The notes beneath the pieces were generated by a model. That model did not search any database, was not told the DNA's origin, and saw nothing but the letters and a program-made list of their open reading frames with translations. 64,000 bases of DNA, from assembly GCA_905221605.1 (NCBI GenBank), contig CAJNDS010002424.1, positions 722,709-786,708 of the forward strand. Reading direction: 5' to 3'. This stretch comes from Symbiodinium natans. Taxonomy: Eukaryota; Sar; Dinophyceae; Suessiales; Symbiodiniaceae. The position numbers and the translations under genes are program-made. Position 1 is the stretch's first letter, and each line of letters opens with the position of its first letter. Of this stretch, positions 33,345 to 43,334 are shown piece after piece.

Positions 33345-33455
33345 CACCATACATACAGACATACATGCATACATACATAGATGCATACATACATACAGAC
33401 AGACAGACATACATACATACAGACACACACACACATATATATATATATAGATGTA
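33345..33455. repeat. (ACATACAG/CATA)n microsatellite
   Basis: Tetranucleotide ACATACATAC-type repeat, with ACAGACAG interruptions and a terminal (TA)n at about 33436-33450. Confidence 0.95.
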
Positions 33456-33699
33456 GAATGCACACCCCGCTTTGCACTTAAGGTGGACCAGATTGCACCA
33501 AAGCCTTGCGGTTCAAGGTTTAGGTTGAGGCACATGGTTAAATGGTTTAACAATTTGAACCAATCGTTTCTGCCAATGTGGAGGGGGGATCCCACGGCTC
33601 CAAGGGAGCACCACCAAACCACTAAACCATGAAAGCCATCAAGCCAGTCGCTGCTGCCCATAGGAAGGGAGGAGTAACGCAGTATACCATTAAGCAACT

Positions 33700-34230
33700 A
33701 AGCCAATCGAATTGGCCAGGCCAACTAACACAAAACATAACACAATTTTGCAAACTCTGCCAGTAGATTTGGGACCAGTTTGTGCCGTCTCAGCGGGCAA
33801 TGTGTGCACTTGCGCCGCATGGCAGGGCCAGGCCCTTATCTCAACAAGATTGCCGGGCCAACTTTTTTGAAGGTGACCTCGCAATAAGAATTGGCCTGGC
33901 CAGTTGTTGCTGAATGAGAAGTTTTGAAAAACTTGTCAGGCAAAGGCAAAAACGCAAAAACATGACACGGTTTTTAACAAAGTCAGGGCAGAACGGTGAG
34001 AAGCCCAACTTGTATGCGAGGTAAACTTCACAAAAAGTTGGCCAGACCAACAAAGACCGAAAAAATAACCGATGCTGGGGCCAGGGCGAAGTCTCAGAAA
34101 AAGTCTGCCGGAGGAAGTGGCCTTGAAACAAAGGTTGGCCAGGCCAACAACAGGCACAGAAATGGAAATGTATTTCACCCGAGAAAAAATCTCAAACAGT
34201 TGGCCAGGCGAACTCTTTGCGAAGGTGACC
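33700..34230. repeat. Dispersed copies of the palindrome TTGGCCAGGCCAA with shared flanks
   Basis: The palindrome or close variants occur at about 33709, 33847, 33892, 34036, 34133 and 34200. Two copies (33854 and 34203) share the right flank AACT.TTTG.GAAGGTGACCT followed by CGCA. The unit spacing is irregular, so this is a degenerate interspersed family rather than a clean tandem array. The last copy ends at the CAG acceptor of the next putative exon. Confidence 0.7.
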
Positions 34231-34234
34231 TCGC

Positions 34235-34400
34235 AGCTCCGGGTCACGCTGCACGACGGCGCCAACCAAGAGCCGCTCAATGCCCGCGATCTTGTATGTC
34301 AGCAGCCCAGGAAAGGTGCCGACGACGATGAGAACATGAAGCCCAAGATCTTCGGACCCTTCTGGAACCAACCTAATCTCACCCATCTGCAAAATAACCT
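34235..34400 (+). CDS. Gene B, putative exon
   Basis: After the CAG acceptor that ends the palindromic repeat zone, the frame reads LRVTLHDGANQEPLNARDLV and then CQQPRKGADDDENMKPKIFG to about FWNQPNLTHLQN. It is protein-like with mixed composition. No family is recognised, and the exact 3' end is unresolved. Confidence 0.45.
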
Positions 34401-34529
34401 CGCAGCCGGGGCGGGATACCATGGGGGTGAGAGGGGGCGAGGGGGGGCGGACCGTCGTGCTCTGATCCTATGTACATCTCTCTCTCCGCTCTCTGAAAGC
34501 ATTGGTGAGATGACAAGTTTTAAATCCCC

Positions 34530-35480
34530 CCAGGTTTAGAAATGTATTGGGGGGGGGGACGGGGGGGCAGCAATACATTAATTGCTGGTGTAGGGAAGAC
34601 AGGAGCTGGAAATGTATTGGGGGGCCCCTGCTTACGAAGCTCAGGCATCGTAAGCAATATCGAGAGGGCTGTTGTCTATGAGTTGCAGTACCCGATTTTC
34701 TAGTGATGCACAACCCCACTTCCTGGCTATTCGGCGGCTGGCTCGATTTGAGGGAGTCTGAAAAAGCGAGCTTAGACCTGGCTGAGTGTTTTGAGCTTAA
34801 AAGCGAAAATCAAGCAGCGTCCACCCCTCACCTCCCCAATCCCTCAAGATCCAGGTTTGTCGGATGTCCTGGGGGTGGGTGGGTTCAAGTTTATTTTTTG
34901 GGTTTAGGGGCTCAGGGCGCGCGCACACATAGAAAGCCCCAAACATAAAGTAAGGCGAGCAGCGACATTTAGTCCTTTTTGCTGCGCGACGATGCATAAG
35001 CAAAGCGCTGAATGTATGGGATCTGGGGGGGGGGGTCCAATACATTCAGGCCTATGTGCTTTGAGACTGTACTCGCCAAGAGCCAGCAATCATGGCATGG
35101 TATGTCCGGTATAATGATGGTCACCTGACCACAGGATGCAGAAACGTACCGGACCCGGGGGGGCGGTCCAATACATTCCTTGCCAGGTCTTAGCCGGCAG
35201 AAAAGTTTTAACATATACACGGAGGAAATACAAACCAATCCAACACATTGCGGACCTTCCCTGCCGCAGTGCCAGTGCAGAACGCAGCCGCTCCGCCCTC
35301 CCCCTTAGAGAAAAATCCTCACAAATTGGGGGCCTGCCACACCTTTTAAAATGTCCCGCCACACCTCTAAAGCATGTGGCGCCACACCTTTCGAAAATAC
35401 ACAAGTGAGGTCGACACATCTTGCAATTGGGCCCGCCACACCTTTAAGCAAAACCGCCTCCGCCACCAATCGAGAGGCCG
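34530..35480. repeat. Dispersed repeats: poly-G with GGTCCAATACATTC, and GCCACACCTTTnAAA units
   Basis: Poly-G followed or preceded by CCAATACATT or its complement occurs at about 34538, 34612, 35025 and 35155. GCCACACCTTT-type units occur at 35335, 35356, 35381 and 35441. No gene was recognised here. Confidence 0.6.
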
Positions 35481-35931
35481 ATGCCAGGACGGATGTGACG
35501 GACGCGCTTTCCACGGAGGCGCTTGGTTTTGATCCTCAATAGGCCTTTTTAATGGTCTTGTAAAGTCCAAGTCGTGTTCAGGCCATTCGGCCAGTCGAAA
35601 CGGAACGTTTCGCAAGGCCTCCATGCGAAGGGGGAGAGATGGCATGCATGGTGTTCGCGAGATGACATTGGGTGCCCCACTAAACCCCAAACCATTCAAA
35701 ACAAAAGGATAGTGCACACTTGCTTGTCAAGCAGTTCGTACGCAACCCTATACCAGGATGAGCTTTGGTTGCAGCCTGTGCTTTGTGCCAGGACGGGCAG
35801 GGCGATGTCGTTGGCATTGCCATGTCCGGTCTGCTCAAGCGCTGGTCGCCAGATCGACGGCCCACAGGCGTTCCTTGAGTTTGTGCATGCGGCTGACAAA
35901 CTGTGCTGAGAGCCGACTGTTGCCCTGCCAG

Positions 35932-36320
35932 GAGTGGTTTGCGAGAAGCGGGACACGCTGCTGAAGGCGTGGAATCCACTCAAGATTGCTCGAGCTTTCT
36001 CAAGCCCTGCCCGTGAGGACTACCAGCCAAGAATCACGAGGTTTGCCAGAAGGGGCCGTCTTGTCTTCCAGCCTGCCACCCTGCGCAGCATCCAGGACAT
36101 GTTGAAGGGTGAATTCACATGGGAGGCCTGGATGAACCTGGAGTATGCCGGCTCCTATATGGGGTGGAGAACACTCCTCACTGCAGCCAACGTGCAGCTC
36201 ATCACTATTCCGTGGGGCTATTCTTCGACGAAGAGTTGTCGGCTGAGCTTCAGAATCTTGAAAGGGATCAAGGGCGAACCACACCGGTACGATCGCTACA
36301 ATTCTGCCTGGGCCGGTGCG
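35932..36320 (+). CDS. Gene B exon, first concanavalin A/LamG-like domain (N-terminal part)
   Basis: Acceptor CAG (35929-35931), phase 1. The text VVCEKRDTLLKAWNPLKIAR leads to RGRLVFQPATLRSIQDMLKG and then EFTWEAWMNLEYAGSYMGWR and TLLTAANVQLITI. The FT.EAW.N pattern followed by a glycine turn is typical of the first strands of LamG_3/ConA-like lectin domains found in extracellular adhesion proteins. The exon's 3' end is uncertain; the frame stays open to 36419. Confidence 0.6.
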
Positions 36321-36463
36321 GGTATCGACGTGACTCGCCGGGATGACGCGCAGCTGATGCTTGGCAGACAGTGGTGCCCTTTTGGCTTGTTTGGGTGGAG
36401 GGTTCCTCTATCATCCTAAGAAAACCCTAAATAGGGTACCCATATTGCAATGTGCAATATGCA

Positions 36464-36600
36464 TCGCTGGGCCTCCAAGGATAGGAAACGGCTGGTTCCA
36501 CCTCGCCCTCGTCCACTCCAAGAGTGAGAACAAGGTGGCGGTCTATGCAGGAGGCCGAGAGGCACTCACCCTGCATCCCCGTGACCCAGACTGGGGCACG
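36464..36600 (+). CDS. Gene B exon, first LamG-like domain (middle)
   Basis: Encodes GPPRIGNGWFHLALVHSKSE, then NKVAVYAGGREALTLHPRD. The W.HLALV-x-S/K-x..V.VY..G motif is the central hallmark of LamG_3 domains. The end of the domain is probably the exon at 37148. Confidence 0.6.
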
Positions 36601-37147
36601 AAGTTGGAGGAGTGGGGGTAACTGCTCTTGACCAACAAAAGGCCCCAACCACTACACTCACTTCAATGCCCCAGCTCCCCGAGACACATCGCGTATCATC
36701 GCGTGGCGGCAAACTCGGATCTACTAGGGCCCAGAAGGCAACACCTGGAAGCTCGCGCATAGTGCCCTGAAGCCCCGAGGTCCAAAACCCAGAAGCTCAT
36801 GCCCGGCCGTCTAGAGAATATTGTCCAATGCCACATGCAGGAGTTCGGGAACATCGAGTTCGGTGCTGATGCCCCTTAGACTCACAACAATGACCCAGTA
36901 AATGGGAGCCCTGTGTATCCTCACGGTTTCGGGTTTAGGGTCATTGCACGCATGGTCAAGTTCCTACACTGGACTCCCTTTTATTCACTCGTTCTCTCAT
37001 ATAGTAAAAGAGCACGTGTGTATTTCCGCCCCCGACAATTCGTGTGTGAGTCCACGTGCTTATTGCTGAAATTATTCGCGAACACATGAACGAAGTGAAG
37101 TGGAGGTCATGACGGCCTGACGGTCAAGGGAGCGCCCCCTCCAAGGA

Positions 37148-37216
37148 TAGGTCCCAAGTCGTGTTCTGGGGGCGTGCGCTGAGCGCCAAAGAGATCCAGG
37201 CGCATTCGGGAAATGC
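37148..37216 (+). CDS. Gene B exon, first LamG-like domain (C-terminal strand)
   Basis: Acceptor AAG, then DRSQVVFWGRALSAKEIQAH and SGNAD. The 'WGRALSAKEI' motif closes LamG_3 domains (consensus VR.W.RALS.EEI). Confidence 0.6.
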
Positions 37217-37569
37217 AGACCCAAATTCCCCCCCCCCTCCCCCCCTGCCCCCCTCCCCTACTGCCCCCTCTTTTTCAGCCCAAGACAGGAACTAGACCGC
37301 ACAGCTGTTGACAATGCAGGGCTTAGTTTTTCTGGCATCTTGCAGAAACATGCACATGTCATGTGGATCGCGCCTTTCATGGTGCTTCTTCCTACACGCC
37401 ATTGTACAAGAGGGTTTATATAGGGTTTAGGTTGCCAGGCCCCAATTCAGGGGACCCCATCCTCGGATCCTCAAGAACTCATGGAGAAATTCTGAAATTT
37501 CGTCACACCGGCTAACAACCTTCAACGTGCTTCCCCCTTAAACCCTTAAAGGCGCGCATAAGTGGAAAG

Positions 37570-37655
37570 TGCGCGGTCGGAAAGAATCGCCTGGCCAGCT
37601 ATACTCTGGACGGAACGGATGAGGAGCTCAATGGGCCTCTCGGAGATTTGAAGAC
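37570..37655 (+). CDS. Gene B, small putative exon
   Basis: Encodes KCAVGKNRLASYTLDGTDEE and LNGPLGDLK, followed at once by a telomere-type array. It may be the start of a linker between LamG domains. Confidence 0.35.
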
Positions 37656-37762
37656 GTAGAGTGCTAAACCCTAAACCCTAAACCCTAAACCCTAAACCCT
37701 AAACCCTAAACCCGAAACCCGAAACCCGAAACCCGAAACCCGAAACCCGAAACCCTAAACGC
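37656..37762. repeat. CCCTAAA array grading into a pure CCCGAAA array
   Basis: About seven CCCTAAA units, then six or seven identical CCCGAAA units, then CCCTAAA again. The block of one variant indicates local amplification of a mutated unit. Confidence 0.95.
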
Positions 37763-38446
37763 CTTAGGTTGTGGTTGGGGTTTCAGGTCCAAGGCGATCA
37801 AGGGGACCTGGGGTGTGCCAAGGCTTGCGGCACCACTCGGAGCCCCCTCTTCGTGGGTGAAGTTCGACACGCCGCGGTGCTCGTGGGAGGAGGGGGGGAA
37901 CATGGGGAACTGAGTCCTGGACTTTTTCCCTACATGGTCGTAAACTCTAAGTCTCTAAGAAAAGTGGAAGAGCGGAAGACACTGCAGCCGAGGGGACAAA
38001 ACGTGTTCTTGTGGTGTTGTGACCCGTTCTCAATGCCCAGCTTTGCCTTTCCGGCCGCTCACTTGAGACACATCCTTCGAACCTTTCGTGCACCCCATAC
38101 ACTGCCATATGGATAAACCCATCAATGCCATGATACCGGTGATAAGGACCACAAGGCATGCCGAATTGGGGGGTTGCTCGTCATCTAGTCATGGTCTCAT
38201 TTGGGGATCACTATCTTACTTCACTCCTTGCAGTTTAGGGTGCCACACAGAGCCCATAATTTAGAACAACCCCCACTGAATAGAAGCCTTACAGGAGTGG
38301 TCAACCCCAAAAGGGCGTTTCGAGTCTAGGCTATGTGACAGCCCAGGTGCTGAGTAGGGACTTTGCGTACCTGTACTTTAAAGCAACGAAGAAAACTAGA
38401 ACCGGGGGTTTAGGGCTTAGGGTTGTTCACCTTTCCCCACAGATTG

Positions 38447-38660
38447 CTCAGCGAGCGAGTGGCCTGCAGGACTGGACAGTCAAGGAGCCCAGTACAGCTG
38501 GGGTGCCAATCACCACCACCACGACCACGTTGGGTTCCGAGCCAGGGCAGCACGTTGTTGGGTTGGGGTTCTACGCAGGCAAAGCCCTTTTTGTGAAAGC
38601 CAACTCGAATACGTGTGGCATGTCGGCTGTTCGAAGTCATGACCCACACTTAAATCCAGT
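38447..38660 (+). CDS. Gene B, putative exon
   Basis: Acceptor ACAG, then IAQRASGLQDWTVKEPSTAG, a Thr-rich run (VPITTTTTTLGSEPG), and QHVVGLGFYAGKALFVKANS. It looks extracellular and beta-rich. No family is recognised. Confidence 0.4.
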
Positions 38661-38879
38661 AAAGTGATGTTGCTGCTCATATGAATCGTAGTAGGGAGAC
38701 CCCAGCTAAGCTTGGAACAATGCCCAAAAGCAATCCGCGTTGGTGGAGGTATAGAGGCCAAAATGTCATGATGTCCCTGTTTGTATCATGGCTTTAAAGA
38801 GGCGTAAAGAACAGTCAGAGCATCCAACAGAAGTCGGAAAGCCTTAGCCTTAAACCCTAGACCCTGAAACCAACTCTCA

Positions 38880-38995
38880 TTACCCGAACCCCAAACCCCA
38901 AAACCTCAAAACCTCAAAACCCCAAACCCCAAACCCCAAACCCCAAACCCCAAACCCCAAACCCCAAACCCCAAACCCCAAACCCCAAACCCTGA
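38880..38995. repeat. CCCCAAA array (telomere-type variant)
   Basis: About 15 near-identical CCCCAAA units, preceded by CCCTAAA-like and CCTCAAAA units, ending just before the CAG acceptor of the exon at 39007. Confidence 0.95.
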
Positions 38996-39006
38996 ACTCA
39001 GCCGAG

Positions 39007-39102
39007 GTCAACCGTGTGCGCTTTTGGGAAGGAATTGGCCCACTTATGCTCGAGGCCCAGAAGGCACCATTCTTCAAGGAGCTCTGGGGTTCCTGGACGT
39101 CA
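39007..39102 (+). CDS. Gene B, small exon
   Basis: Acceptor CAG, then EVNRVRFWEGIGPLMLEAQK and APFFKELWGSWTS, ending AG before GTGCAGG. It lies between two telomere-type arrays and shows how short exons persist in this repeat landscape. Confidence 0.5.
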
Positions 39103-39107
39103 AGGTG

Positions 39108-39235
39108 CAGGGTTTCGGGTTTCGGGTTTCGGGTGTTAGGGGTTTAGGGGTTTAGGGGTTTAGGGGTGAAGGGGTTTAGGGGTTTAGGGGTTTAGGGGTT
39201 TAGGGGTTTAGGGTTTAGGTTTAGGGTTGCTTTGG
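39108..39235. repeat. TTTCGGG then TTTAGGGG telomere-type variant array
   Basis: Three GGGTTTC units, then about 10 octamer GGGGTTTA units with two interruptions, then standard TTTAGGG. It starts within the first 10 bases of the intron. Confidence 0.95.
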
Positions 39236-39286
39236 TGAGGTGGCCGGCCGGGTTTAGGGTTGAGGGCGTGTATCTAGCTTGGAGAG

Positions 39287-40219
39287 ATGGCCTGCTGCAA
39301 GGAGCTTCTGAACAGCGACATGACCATCGAGTTCCACATGGAGATTCCACAACAGGGAGCTGCGATTTCCTATAGTACCGGTGCTTGCTTCGTCTTTTCG
39401 GGTTTAGGGTTTAGGGTTGAGGGTCACGGCATGTGTTTTTCTACCTTGTGCTTCTATCCTCGTGGCTTTCTTTAACATTGCTCCTCTAATTTTGACCTTG
39501 CTTCCGTGTGTGGTTTCTAACCTCGTCCAGGTTTTGGTCAGCTTATCTGGGACTTGGTCTGTCGATTGCACATACTTGAGACGTAAATGTTTCCCATAGA
39601 AAAGGCAGCAAAGTTACTTTGGAGATGGAGACTGAGACGAATCCTCGAAACATTTCTCGAATCCCCGTGGGGCAAATGGTGGTGAGAGCGCAGAGGAAAG
39701 CCTGTAACTCCAATTTGCCGATTCAGCCATGCCCGCACATTTCACAAACAGATTCCATCTAACATCTCAGAGAGTTTGGATACACTTCTCGGTCCAGACG
39801 CACTCCACAAGAGAAACCCCGCAGAAAAGTCCGAAATCCTCGGACCAGGATTGCAGCACTGGCCCAACATCTTCCGAACAGAGAACGGGGCACTTATGCT
39901 GTGGATGGGCACGCGAGGCACCCGTGACTGGATCCTCGCCCTTCGGGCCAAGAGGAATGGCGGGACGGACACATCAACAACCACGAGCAAGCACATCGTG
40001 GCATATGGCTGGCATCATCTCGCCTTCGTCTACAAAAAGAGTGAGAGGAGGCTCTACTTCTACATGGATGCCCGCCGGACCATGTCCGTAATGACAAGTG
40101 ACACCTTGTTCCCGTCGGTGGATTCGTTCGGCAAGATCATCCTCGGACCCCGAGAAACGGAACTGAGCAGGTACAACTTCCGTGCCTCGGAGCTGACCTT
40201 CTGGAACTGGGCCATGTGC
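39287..40219 (+). CDS. Gene B, second LamG-like domain (two exons)
   Basis: A first exon (about 39287-39355) encodes MACCKELLNSDMTIEFHMEI and PQQ. A second (about 39776-40219) encodes LDTLLGPDALHKRNPAEKSE, GPGLQHWPNIFRTENGALML, DWILALRAKRNGGTD, IVAYGWHHLAFVYKKSERRL, YFYMDARRTMSV and RASELTFWNWA. The WHHLAFVY...LYFYMD centre and the terminal F..SELTFWNWA match the LamG_3/ConA-like pattern, as in the first domain. It is likely a surface adhesion or glycan-binding domain. The splice site between the two exons was not resolved. Confidence 0.6.
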
Positions 40220-40344
40220 CTCGGGTTCAAGAGATGCTAGGAGCTTGGGTTGATGTTGCTAGAGGTTGCTTCTTTGAGCGCACAGGGGGATTCCAATTTA
40301 AAGACATCTTGCCCTTCCAAGAACCAAGGACCGGCTGGGACCTC

Positions 40345-40470
40345 AGCAAGCGACTGAGCGCCGGCTGCTTCCACGGTTCCAAAGGCTTTAAGGCGGTGTA
40401 CCCACTGGATGGCAACTTCGAAGAGAAAGTCTCTGGCGACGCACCCCTCGAGTGGCTTAGCGGGCTTAGC
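40345..40470 (+). CDS. Gene B, possible start of a third LamG-like domain
   Basis: Encodes LSKRLSAGCFHGSKGFKAVY and then PLDGNFEEKVSGDAPLEWLS. 'YPLDGNFEEKVSG' resembles the first strand of LamG_3 domains (Y.FDGN..D.SG). The downstream part of the domain was not found, so it is either split into unrecognised exons or lost. Short GGCTTAGCA repeats follow (40456-40490). Confidence 0.4.
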
Positions 40471-40539
40471 AGGCTTAGCAGGCTTAGCTCGGTTCAGAGC
40501 GGTCGAGTGAACTTGCCAGGCTCCTCCTCCTAGAGGGTT

Positions 40540-43330
40540 TAGTTTTCGGTTGAGTAAGTTTGTAGCGGTTCCAAGTACGCAGGGTCGTCGACTCTTGTTT
40601 GTGTATCGGCTCAATGGTTACGGGTTTGACGAAAAGGTGAAGACGGTTGCCCGAAGCTTTAAGAGGTCCGTGGGGAGCCTTTAAAAGTCCCAAAAAGGTC
40701 CGTCAGGCATCGCAAAGGGTCGCTAGGGCAATGGGGCAGTCTAGGGTTGATCGAGGACCCCTCTCCCTCAAAGAGAAAGCACTAACCTTGAGGCTGCGGA
40801 GGCCTCGGGAGTCTTGAAGGTGGGATTTGCTGTGATTGGATCCTGGCTGAGGGGGGTCCCACCGGGTTTCAGGGAGCCAGCGCAGATTTCAGACAAAAAG
40901 GTTCAAGAAAACCCCAGAAACCCCAAATGTCTCTTCCGCCCTAAGCACGCTCACGGCACCTGGTCGTTGAGATCGCTCGGCGCGGGTTCCAGGTCCTCCA
41001 TGGAAAAAGCTGCCGGGGTACCCCCCCCCCCTCCCCCCCTATAAGGCTTGAAATTCTATGACGATAATAAGAAGCCCAAAGCATCTAGAACCCTAGAGCC
41101 CCGCCCTCACCCTAAACCCTGCACCCTAAATGCTATAAACTCAAAAACTTTAAAACCCTAAACCCCAAAGCCTAAAGCCCAAATCCCAAAAACCAAGGAT
41201 ACCAAGCTCTGGTTCAAGCTCCAAATGGACCAACTACGCAACGCCAAGGAAGACTTGCGGCCACGCAGCCTGGCAGACTTCGTAGGGATCTCATTCAGAG
41301 GTGCTGGGTTCGGGGATTAGTGGTTTAGGGTCTGTGATCCTTCCAGGACAAATCGAAGGACCCTAAGCCCTAAAGTCTGCAGCCTAAACCCTATATTTCT
41401 TTGGTCCGAGATGAGGAACAAAGGGCTTAGGCTGTAGGGTAACTCACTGGGTAGGCACTCGAGGTTTAAGACCCTTGTTGGTCTCTCTTCAGGGTTGAGG
41501 GTAGGGTCTTATTGTTTCAGGTTTTCTCTTTGGACGCTTGTTTAGAGGATTGTTCGAGGCCAGCCCAGGAAGAGTTTCTTGAAATTTGCGGGCCTGCCTA
41601 CCCATTTGGGTCTCATAGCCCCCAACTAAGCAGCCCCAAACCGAAATCCCTAAACCCAAAACCCTGCTTACGTTCCTGGAAATTCCAAAAAAAGCCCCTT
41701 TTAGGGTTCGATGTTCAGGGTTTCCATAAGCCGTATACGGATCCTCAACCTAATTTCAAGGTTTCTTTCATTCTCGAGTGTCGGAGCCTCTGAATTCCGG
41801 GAGAGAACTGCAAAGCAGGAGGCTCGATTCAGCGTTGGGGCGGGGGCCGTTTAGACGTGCAAGTCTAGTAGGTCCCCTGAAAAGGCTCCCCAAAAGGGAA
41901 CACTAAACCCCAACCCCAAGTGCACGCAGGAGTCTTGAATGTGGTGGCTGCTGTTCTCAGAGGCAGGCGCTTTCCTCGCGGTATGGTAACAATAATGAGA
42001 ACCTCTTGTCGGGTACTTACTACCCTACTTCGGACTATCCATGGACCTTGAAGTAGAACCTCCACACAGGGTTTTGGCTGAGGGATCCTGTTATCCTTTT
42101 TTTGAGGGCTAGTGGGACCATGCGGATCCAGGGGCGGATTGCAGGGCTACGATAGGGGTTAGGGTCTGTGACCATAGGTCTTCAGGATCTAGGTTCAGTG
42201 AGCTCCTATCCCACATCGTGAGAGAGGGGCTTGTTTTCTGTTGATGAAGGCAAATTGAATGAGTTTTTTTACAGTTCGAAGCGAGGCCGCAGGAGGAACG
42301 GCGCATTTCTAGCGAAGGCATGCCCTCGTCCACTTCTCGGATAGGCAATTAAAGGCTTCCTTGGATTCGAGAGAGGAGTCACCAGGTGTCATCGTCGCCA
42401 TCCTCCGAAACAGTCCATCGCATATTTCTCGCATCCTCACCGCATGACCCCTGACAGTCTCAGCCAGGACTTCAGCATCAGAACCCCTCCGATTGCAATT
42501 GTTTGTTTCAAGGGCAAGCCCAAGGGTATCTTGCGAAACATGGCTGTTCTTTGCATCAAGGTTCCAAGCAAAGTACAAAGCGTTGCGGCTTAGTGCCAGC
42601 GATAGTATCATGTTCGCCAAGTAATTGGGAAGGAGTTGAACTTTGGGTGGTTGGAGTGGGATCCTGCACCGAGGCACGCCCCAATTGGCAGAGTTTCTCG
42701 AGGGTTTAGGGTGTTCAGGGCCAAATCCTAGGCCCCTGAACCCCACAGTTCTAGCGCCCTAGAGATTTTGGGAGTTTCTGGTCCGCGCAAGGTCGATCCA
42801 ACTCCGGCTTTTGTTGAAGACAAGCCATGACGAGCCTGTTCAGATTGCAAGACTGCATGTGTGCGAAAGCAGGGGGTATCTTAGGACTGCGGGTCTGGGG
42901 GTACGGGTTAAAGGGCAGAGTGAATCCTGCAAGCTGCTGGCTTCCGGGGATGAAGCAGAAGAGCTCTCGTTTAAAGCAGTTGGGGTCTGGGGTTGGAGAG
43001 GTAACCAAAGTCGTTGCAAAAGCGTCCGTGAAGCGTCCGTGAAGCCAAGTAGCGACATGACCCGTGGCAGCGCGGAGACAGAGAGAGAGAGAGAGCGCGA
43101 GAAGCCCTAAGAAGCAGAAGAAGAAGATAAAAATAAACAGAAGAAGAAGGGGAGGAGACAGGGAGAGATAATCGTGTGAATCGTGTCGCCCGTGGCGTGC
43201 GTATTCTAAGCGATAACGTGCCTCGTAGCCGCATTCGGCTCGCGGATTGTACCAGGTTCTGAGTCCTAGGGTTTCAAACTGAACCTTCAAATTTATTCTC
43301 CATCCCACTGTAGTTTTTTGGCACCGTATC
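40540..43330. other. Region without a well-supported exon
   Basis: About 2.8 kb of intron-like or spacer sequence with degenerate CCCTAAA near 41100-41180 and 41635-41660. Short open frames occur, but no segment shows a convincing domain. A small GA repeat is at 43080-43096. Confidence 0.4.
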
Positions 43331-43334
43331 ACAA

